A DNA stretch of 20,798 nucleotides, from assembly GCA_017448375.1 (NCBI GenBank), contig JAFSLR010000229.1, positions 1 to 20,798 on the forward strand. The letters run 5' to 3'. Position numbers and translations under genes: made by a program. The notes beneath the pieces were generated by a model, which was not told where the DNA came from, did not search any database, and saw nothing but the letters and a program-made list of their open reading frames with translations. This stretch comes from Synergistaceae bacterium. Lineage in GTDB: Bacteria > Synergistota > Synergistia > Synergistales > Aminobacteriaceae. Of this stretch, positions 15,707 to 20,798 are shown in pieces (position 1 is the first letter of the stretch; every line of letters starts with the position of its first letter).

Positions 15707-15863
15707 ATGTTGGGTAGTTGGGCTTAAAAATAATTAGCGAAAATATAAAAAGTACTAAAATATTTGAAAAAATAATTTACCTACACAAAACTATCTAAAA
15801 ATTCCAAAAAAATAATGATAAAAACAGTCCAGCGAGAGAAATCGATGATGGAGTGATAAATCG

Positions 15864-18800
15864 ATGACAATGTTATCGGACTTAGCAGGAGCAGAAGGAA
15901 AATTTTTGAGGAAGATGGTATCGTTCACGAGTATTGAGCCTGAAAGAGAATCAGCTGATGGATATGGAGTTTATCGTGTGAAAGGAAAATCAGGCGGAAT
16001 TTTTGTGAAGTATTGGCTAAACGGCAAAAACATTATTAGCAGCCTTGATAGCGAGGAATTTCATAGCTGGCTGTGTGTGCATGGCACGGATGATATGACG
16101 AAAAGCAAAGTGCATAATGCAGTGTACAAGCTGAGAAATTTGGCAACACTTTTGAGAGATGAATTGCCAGAGCGAGATTTATATAACCGTATAGGTTATG
16201 AAGAGTTAAGCGACAAGAGCGAAAAGTTGTATCTCTGTCTTCACAATCGAGAGAATGAAGTTGTAGAGATAGATGGACAAGGTTGGCGTGTGATTCCTGA
16301 AATGACAGCGGGAGTGTTATTTGAGAATGCCGGGATGATGGAATCTTTATTCAGACCTGAACGAGGAGGCAGTATAAGTGAGCTTCGCGAGTTTGTGAAT
16401 GTGAGTGAAGAACACTTCATGCTTGTTGTGGGCTGGTTGCTTGTGGCTCTAAATGTGAAAGGGACGATGGATTGTCCAATTTTATGGATAAATGCGCCTA
16501 AAGGAACAGGAAAGACAACAGCGACTAAATATCTGAAGCGGCTGATTGACCCAGATACAGGAGGAACAATAGCACCAGTAGCAAAGATACGAGATTTTGC
16601 AGCGTCAGTATCATCGAGGTTTGTCGTTGCAGTAGACAATTTGTCGAAGATTAGTCTGAAGATGAGCGATACTTATTGCCGGGCAGTAACAGGAGACACA
16701 ATATCGCGTCGAAAGTTGTTCACGGATAATACGGTGAATAACGTGAACTTGCACGCCAGACTGATAATGAACGGAATGAATTACGCGCCTGCACGTTCAG
16801 ATTTGCAGGATCGTTGCTTCCAGATAAAACTTGAGCGTTTGGGGAAAAAGACGCGGAAGACGAATGAAGAACTGGAGCAAATGTTTGAGCAGAGAGGGCC
16901 GCATATATTAGGAGCGTTGCTGGATGCGCTTAGTGCCGGATTGAGGAATCGAGAATATGAACCTGAACTTGGAGTAAATATGCGAATGAGGGACGCTTGT
17001 TGCTTCATAATGAGGGTAGCGAATACGGGAGTATTGCCGTTCAGTGAAGGAGAGTTCCGTAATGTTCTGAGGCAGCAGAAGGAGTATGCTGAGTCCGCTG
17101 ATAAGGAGCCGTTGCACAGTAATACGATTCTGAGCTTGATATGTGACATGGCGAATGAAAAGTGTGAAATGAACGAGGATGTAGAAGAAGTTGAAGTTTG
17201 GAACGATTCTACGGGAAAATTGCTTGAAGAATTGTCGAAACGAGCATCAAAGTTGGAAAGAGCAGGAGAGAAAGGACTGCTGAAAGATATACCGAAAAGT
17301 CCGCAGAAATTGGGAGCTGAGTTATCAAAAGGTAAATCAGCTCTTGAGGAGAATAGCATTTATGTTGAGAGGGGCAATAGTCCTCAGAGCAAGCGGAAAT
17401 CTAGCCGTCGTATGACACGGATAGTGTATAGGCCGATTGAGGATTATGAAGATTCCGATTGCGAAAAGATGGAGTCTGAGACGGATTCATCAGCTTCGGG
17501 ATTAGCGGACGAAGTAGTGGACGTGAAAGATACGGAAAAAAAAAACGGAGATGAAATAGAAATGATTAATGAAGTGTCGGAAGCATCAGATGGTGTTTTA
17601 GTCATGACATTGAAAGGCGAACATGTTGTGTCTACTATATTGTCCTCGCAGGTATCGTCAATGAATGAAACTGAAGAGAAGATGAGGTATTTGCCTTCTC
17701 TGCTCAAATATGTTCCTCCTACTATAATTAGTGGTGTACGTGGAATAGGTCCTAATAGCGGTGTTCCTTTGGGTAAGTTAACGTGCTTGACGAAAGAGGA
17801 AATTCGATGTGCAGTAATGTCAAATGTATTTATAGTCCCATATGTAAGAATAAATACAGTTATCTGGGATAATTGGGATATATTTTATAGAAGAAAATAT
17901 ATTTGGACTGTAGTACGCTCGCGTCCAGGTAGTGTAAAAATATTACTTCCGTTCCCTGAGCTTCGTTTTCTTTTGTGTGAACCAACAGGTGAGAATGGTA
18001 ATTATAGAGCTGTTATACTAAGTAAGTGGGGTAGACCAAGAGTGTTGCTTGCTTCCGGCTCATTAAAAGAGGCTTTAGATGCATGTGAAGATAAAATAGA
18101 TGATATTAGATATAAATATGAAATATTTGTGAATGAAGCAAATCTTGAGATAAAAGAAACATATAGAGATGATATATATCTTCTTCCGATGAAGAAAGCG
18201 CAATCTATTACAATGTTTCAAGATAAGAGATATAAATTTGCGTTTAAGCATTGGTATCTGGGTATGTTAAGTCTTGAAATGGTACCAAAGGCTCCTGACT
18301 TTTTTAGTAATGGTGATCGAAAACCCATTTATCTGAATGATGACTTGTACGATAATGACGATTATGTAGATTTTGTATCTGAAGTTAATAAAATAACTAA
18401 TGAATTTAAGATTAATACATTTCGTGGATATAGAGGCGATTGGTACTGGAATCAAGCGGATTATTCTTCTCATGTAGCGATTCAATTTATTGAGGATATA
18501 GGTTCTTTTGAAGAGAAATTTTTTAAGTATGATTGTCATGGTTTTGTACTAGGAAAGAAAAATTGGTCAAAGGATGAAAAAGATAAATTTTTATTCTTTT
18601 ATAAGAATATAATGCAACAATTTTTCTCTATGCGTGAGATATATGTAGAAGAATCTTTAGATTTATTATCAGTAAGCGATATGAAGCTTATATTAACCAG
18701 TATTAGTAGATCATATATCGAGGTTGATATAGAAAATGCATATATTAATCTAAGAAAAAAATATACCCGAAAGAAATCCCCCACAAAAGAGGAGACTAAA

Positions 18801-18905
18801 CTATTTGAAGAAGAATTAAAAGAAGAGAAGGCCACTATTAGCAAAATATCTTTAGATTTTGGTATATTGAAATATATTGAGGAATTGAAGGTAAAGAGTA
18901 TATAA
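15864..18905 (+). CDS. Plasmid/phage-type ATPase fused to an unrecognised C-terminal domain
   Basis: A 1013-residue protein. The N-terminal half (to about residue 430) matches the D5/SF3-like ATPases of phages and integrated plasmids. It has Walker A APKGTGKTT (211-219), Walker B-like RFVVAVDNLS (Asp258), a TGDTISRRKLF element (276-286) and the arginine region NYAPARSDLQDRCF (306-319). A charged, low-complexity linker (about 430-570) follows, rich in Glu, Asp, Ser and Lys. The C-terminal ~430 residues match nothing I recognise; they are rich in aromatic and acidic residues, and their DNA is visibly more AT-rich. A run of ten A (17536-17545) lies in the linker and may cause slippage. GGAG sits 10 bp before the ATG; a second Met is at 15870. 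DNA remodelling is inferred for the first half only. Confidence 0.8.
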   Translation: MTMLSDLAGAEGKFLRKMVSFTSIEPERESADGYGVYRVKGKSGGIFVKYWLNGKNIISSLDSEEFHSWLCVHGTDDMTKSKVHNAVYKLRNLATLLRDELPERDLYNRIGYEELSDKSEKLYLCLHNRENEVVEIDGQGWRVIPEMTAGVLFENAGMMESLFRPERGGSISELREFVNVSEEHFMLVVGWLLVALNVKGTMDCPILWINAPKGTGKTTATKYLKRLIDPDTGGTIAPVAKIRDFAASVSSRFVVAVDNLSKISLKMSDTYCRAVTGDTISRRKLFTDNTVNNVNLHARLIMNGMNYAPARSDLQDRCFQIKLERLGKKTRKTNEELEQMFEQRGPHILGALLDALSAGLRNREYEPELGVNMRMRDACCFIMRVANTGVLPFSEGEFRNVLRQQKEYAESADKEPLHSNTILSLICDMANEKCEMNEDVEEVEVWNDSTGKLLEELSKRASKLERAGEKGLLKDIPKSPQKLGAELSKGKSALEENSIYVERGNSPQSKRKSSRRMTRIVYRPIEDYEDSDCEKMESETDSSASGLADEVVDVKDTEKKNGDEIEMINEVSEASDGVLVMTLKGEHVVSTILSSQVSSMNETEEKMRYLPSLLKYVPPTIISGVRGIGPNSGVPLGKLTCLTKEEIRCAVMSNVFIVPYVRINTVIWDNWDIFYRRKYIWTVVRSRPGSVKILLPFPELRFLLCEPTGENGNYRAVILSKWGRPRVLLASGSLKEALDACEDKIDDIRYKYEIFVNEANLEIKETYRDDIYLLPMKKAQSITMFQDKRYKFAFKHWYLGMLSLEMVPKAPDFFSNGDRKPIYLNDDLYDNDDYVDFVSEVNKITNEFKINTFRGYRGDWYWNQADYSSHVAIQFIEDIGSFEEKFFKYDCHGFVLGKKNWSKDEKDKFLFFYKNIMQQFFSMREIYVEESLDLLSVSDMKLILTSISRSYIEVDIENAYINLRKKYTRKKSPTKEETKLFEEELKEEKATISKISLDFGILKYIEELKVKSI
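17536..17564 (+). other. A10 slippery tract with internal start site
   Basis: Ten A at 17536-17545 are read as Lys-Lys-Asn within GAA AAA AAA AAC. An added A gives a TGA at 17552-17554, and a lost A gives a TAG at 17557-17559. GGAG (17547-17550) precedes an in-frame ATG at 17562-17564 (residue 567). The site could yield an ATPase-only product plus a separately initiated C-terminal product. Confidence 0.45.
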
Positions 18906-18946
18906 AAGTTAGTTTTTGTTGAAATAATGAAATGTATATGTCAAAA

Positions 18947-18979
18947 AACTAACGTGGGTAATAAAATCTCACGTTAGTT
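18947..18979. terminator. Bidirectional hairpin terminator between convergent genes
   Basis: AACTAACGTG (18947-18956) and CACGTTAGTT (18970-18979) form a perfect 10-bp stem with a 13-nt loop. Six A precede the left arm (18943-18948, the last two being stem bases) and give U on the minus strand. TATATTTTAT follows the right arm. It ends both the ATPase gene (stop 18905) and the minus-strand GIY-YIG gene, whose TAA (18974-18976) lies in the right arm. Confidence 0.75.
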
Positions 18980-19444
18980 ATATTTTATATTGTATGACGT
19001 AATGAAGTGTTGAAGTAGTATCTTCTCGATTTTCTTATGGTCAGCAGTTTCCGTGAAGTATAGTCTGAGAGGTTTTCCTGTCTCAAAGTACTTCAAGACT
19101 AATTTATTGATTCGCAGATTAGTGGATTGCCCGCCCTTGTAGCAAGCAGGGGGCGTGATAAAACCGTAACTGCCGAATCGGAAATCGTTGAATCTCTGCC
19201 GGAGATTGCGCGTCTCACCTATATACAGAATATTACGGTCTCCATCAGTCAGCAGGTACACGCCAGCGGCTTCCTCAGCGTTAATCGAGAAGCGACAGAA
19301 AGCTCCTGTCCCCTGTTTCAGGAGTTTCTTGTCGTTTTTGTGCCTGTACAGTTTCTGCGGGTAAAACTTTATTGCGCGGCCTTGTTCGTCAGTCTCAGGT
19401 ATAAGCGACTGAATGAACTTGAAGCGGTAACCGAGTAGAACAAT
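18974..19444 (-). CDS. GIY-YIG nuclease-family protein without a standard start codon
   Basis: The GIY-YIG signature appears as GVYLLTDGDRNILYIGETRN, followed by the conserved Arg in LRQRFNDF and a later Glu in KKIEKILLQHF. Such enzymes cut DNA with a single metal ion. The GTG at 19259-19261 encodes the Val inside the motif and cannot be the true start. The frame stays open upstream with family-like residues (LGYRFKFIQSLIPETDEQG, FCRFSINAEEAAG) as far as a TAA near 19523. Within that stretch there is no ATG, GTG or TTG. I place the start at an ATT (19442-19444), next to the TAATGA end of the preceding gene, but a frameshift from that gene or a lost base is equally possible. About 156 residues. 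Confidence 0.65.
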   Translation of the reverse strand: MVLLGYRFKFIQSLIPETDEQGRAIKFYPQKLYRHKNDKKLLKQGTGAFCRFSINAEEAAGVYLLTDGDRNILYIGETRNLRQRFNDFRFGSYGFITPPACYKGGQSTNLRINKLVLKYFETGKPLRLYFTETADHKKIEKILLQHFITSYNIKYN

Positions 19445-19448
19445 CTCA

Positions 19449-19841
19449 TTACGCGCTTTTGGGCAAATCGCTGTGTTCGGGATTACGCAGAATCTTGATG
19501 TGCGCCCACGATTTGCGAGACTCGCCGATTACGTGCGACGAATTGAAAGAGACTTCAAGAATGCCGAAATTGCTCATATGCCGTATAATCTGCAACGCGC
19601 TTGACCTGTGCATACCTGCGTCTTCAAGCACCTTTGCGAAATCAACGCTGCCCTCGTCCTTGCCGCCCAAAGCCGCCGCAATAGCATGAAAAAGCCTCTG
19701 ATGGGTGAAGCTGGGAAAGTATCCCGCGCTGTACGCCTTCGCAATCTGGCTTGAGGGTGAATAGTCCTCCGCGCTGTTGAGTGCGACCTTGCTCTTCGTT
19801 GCTGACTGTGCCTCGCTGACTGACTGTTTGTTCTTTGACAT
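19449..19841 (-). CDS. Unrecognised 130-residue protein, possible winged helix
   Basis: I do not recognise the family. The first ~40 residues are polar and likely disordered (MSKNKQSVSEAQSATKSK). Residues about 50-110 have the pattern of a winged helix: QRLFHAIAAALGG, then DFAKVLEDAGMHRSSALQ, then IIRHMSNFGILEVSF, where the helix spacing and the LEVSF wing strand fit. Translation starts at 19841, because AAGGAGG lies 6-7 bp before that ATG; an upstream Met at 19913 has none. It is third in the minus-strand operon after the ATPase and the 108-residue protein, and overlaps the start region of the GIY-YIG gene. A DNA-binding or loading role is inferred weakly. Confidence 0.65.
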   Translation of the reverse strand: MSKNKQSVSEAQSATKSKVALNSAEDYSPSSQIAKAYSAGYFPSFTHQRLFHAIAAALGGKDEGSVDFAKVLEDAGMHRSSALQIIRHMSNFGILEVSFNSSHVIGESRKSWAHIKILRNPEHSDLPKSA

Positions 19842-19863
19842 AATTAACCTCCTTATAGAATGA

Positions 19864-19885
19864 GGGGGAGTCAGAAAGCTCCCCC
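19864..19885. other. GC-rich hairpin between operon genes
   Basis: GGGGGAG (19864-19870) and CTCCCCC (19879-19885) form a perfect 7-bp stem with an 8-nt loop, placed just upstream of the AAGGAGG of the 130-residue gene. No T tract follows. It may be an attenuator or mRNA-processing stem that tunes the downstream genes. Confidence 0.4.
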
Positions 19886-19929
19886 AATCCGTGAGACGGC
19901 TCTGAATCGCCATAGAGCTGCCAAAAGTG

Positions 19930-20256
19930 TTAGTGCTTCAATGCAATGATACTGAAGTCGTCCCGAAGCCTCTTGAGCGTCTTGTGAAAGAAGTCCTTGA
20001 ACGCTGCTCTACGGTTGCTTTCGTAGTCGCCTGTGTCGTCAATCGTACCCTGCGGCGACCAGCGGCCATTCAGCTTGAACGAGTAGATCATCTGAGCGCG
20101 ACCCTCGATTTTCACGAGACCCATTATCAGACGCTTCACCTTGCAGTACTTACGCGCAATGCTCCAGTCTGTACCGCTGATATACCCGCCTTTGTGCCAC
20201 ATGAGGACGTACTGAGCCTCGTTCGTCTTCCTGCGCGAATTGATTTTCCCGAACAT
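19930..20256 (-). CDS. Unrecognised 108-residue protein
   Basis: A basic, compact protein beginning MFGKINSRRKTNEAQYVLMWHKGGYISGT and ending in a helical KDFFHKTLKRLRDDFSIIALKH. I do not recognise it. No catalytic motif or membrane segment is visible. The start at 20256 follows GGAGG by 5 bp; an upstream Met at 20352 overlaps the preceding gene and has no ribosome site. It follows the phage-type ATPase by 13 bp in the same operon. In phage recombination modules such positions often hold single-strand-binding or annealing partners, but nothing in the sequence proves that here. Confidence 0.65.
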   Translation of the reverse strand: MFGKINSRRKTNEAQYVLMWHKGGYISGTDWSIARKYCKVKRLIMGLVKIEGRAQMIYSFKLNGRWSPQGTIDDTGDYESNRRAAFKDFFHKTLKRLRDDFSIIALKH

Positions 20257-20269
20257 TGAGACCTCCACA

Positions 20270-20798
20270 TTAAACGGCTTCAGCGAGTTCCTCAGCAACT
20301 GCCTTGTTACTCTTGCGCGTGAGATCGGATTCAAGATTCCTGATGTCGTCAACTGTCCACTCCTTAGAGCCGCGTCCGTTCGTAACGCTCATGATGGCCT
20401 CCTGTGCCAGACGTGGCGCGTCATTCGGAGTGTCCTCGAACAGCTTGACGTACGCCTCATAGACCCTGCGCTTGTCGGCGGGTGCTGCCGGAGTGTCGTT
20501 GACGATGGGAGCGTCAATGCCTGTGTCGAGCCATTCCTTTAACGCGCGGCCAGTATCCTCTGTGAGCGTGAATACCTGACCATCAAACAGACTGGTACGA
20601 TCTTTCGAGACTGTTACCGTATGCTCCATGCTGAGGTCGAACACGGTCGTGAACTCATAGTCTATTCCATCTCGTTGAACAAGACCCAGCCCCATTTTCT
20701 TTATCTCCGTCTTGCCGCGCTCATTCTGCACCTGCGCATACTCTGTCTTCGAGCGGATTGTTGCTATGATATGAAGATTAGAGCTGATTATTGCATCA
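20270..20798 (-). CDS. Phage-type P-loop ATPase, C-terminal part (partial)
   Basis: The frame is open to the right edge, so the 5' end, including the Walker A motif, is outside. About 175 residues are visible. Next to the edge, IIATIRSKTEYAQV is followed by a Lys-Gly basic turn (NERGKTEIKKMG), GLVQRDGIDYEFTTVFDL and HTVTVSKDRTSLFDG. These are hallmarks of the RecA-like nucleotide-binding proteins (AAA_24 / Sak4-like) of phages and plasmids, which act in single-strand annealing or replication-linked recombination. The C-terminal ~80 residues are helical and charged. The first visible GTG (20729-20731) is internal, not a start. It is the first visible gene of the operon. Confidence 0.8.
   Translation of the reverse strand, partial: DAIISSNLHIIATIRSKTEYAQVQNERGKTEIKKMGLGLVQRDGIDYEFTTVFDLSMEHTVTVSKDRTSLFDGQVFTLTEDTGRALKEWLDTGIDAPIVNDTPAAPADKRRVYEAYVKLFEDTPNDAPRLAQEAIMSVTNGRGSKEWTVDDIRNLESDLTRKSNKAVAEELAEAV

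Larger units (their letters stand above)
15070..15863. other. 794-bp non-coding region, possible replication origin
   Basis: No gene can be supported on either strand. The longest minus-strand frames (about 22 and 29 codons around 15155-15309) lack ribosome sites. The region contains a long AT tract flanked by an inverted repeat, a two-part stem (CGCAACG at 15201-15207 with CGTTGCG at 15261-15267, enclosing GATTGAA/TTCAATC), repeated AGAGCTTTTT motifs near 15190 and 15442, a direct repeat, and a consensus promoter for the next gene. Its position directly after the replicase and its AT-richness suggest an origin; this is inference. Confidence 0.4.

Overview
The window comes from a strictly anaerobic, moderately AT-rich bacterium. 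Strong AGGAGG-type ribosome sites, a hybrid-cluster protein, a flavodiiron protein and a D-lactate dehydrogenase all point to a fermentative anaerobe of the Clostridia/Negativicutes/Synergistota kind. The sequence alone does not settle the phylum.

Region 1 (1-6884) looks chromosomal. The tail of an unrecognised gene is followed by a gene-poor stretch and a terminator. Then come hcp on the minus strand and a divergent Crp/Fnr-family regulator. Next is a tight four-gene minus-strand operon: cupin protein (probably a CTG start), TIGR04076-like protein, D-2-hydroxyacid dehydrogenase and A-type flavoprotein. Hcp, its neighbouring regulator and the flavodiiron protein form a recognisable nitrosative/oxidative-stress group. 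The region ends in a MATE transporter broken at both ends.

Region 2 (about 6900-12500) is accessory DNA. A small serine resolvase begins just after the MATE break. A 1308-residue minus-strand protein follows. It is built from four AEP-primase-like units spaced about 255-260 residues apart, and only the third keeps the catalytic residues. An XRE regulator lies beyond it. I also found a 66-codon relic of a TraG/VirD4 coupling-protein C-terminus with a perfect hairpin just behind its stop codon, the scar of a conjugative element.

Region 3 (about 12500-18980) is a replication module on the plus strand. It holds a 55-residue ribbon-helix-helix protein, a primase-polymerase/SF3 helicase, an 800-bp non-coding stretch with an AT-rich tract flanked by an inverted repeat and a good promoter, and a 1013-residue ATPase. 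An A10 tract, flanked by out-of-frame stops and an internal start, separates this ATPase from an unrecognised AT-rich C-terminal half.

Region 4 (18974-20798) is a minus-strand phage/plasmid-type operon that runs off the right edge: P-loop ATPase (partial), two unrecognised small proteins, and a GIY-YIG nuclease without an ordinary start codon. A hairpin terminator separates it from region 3.

The strongest candidates for something undescribed are the four-fold AEP protein and the A10-split ATPase fusion.
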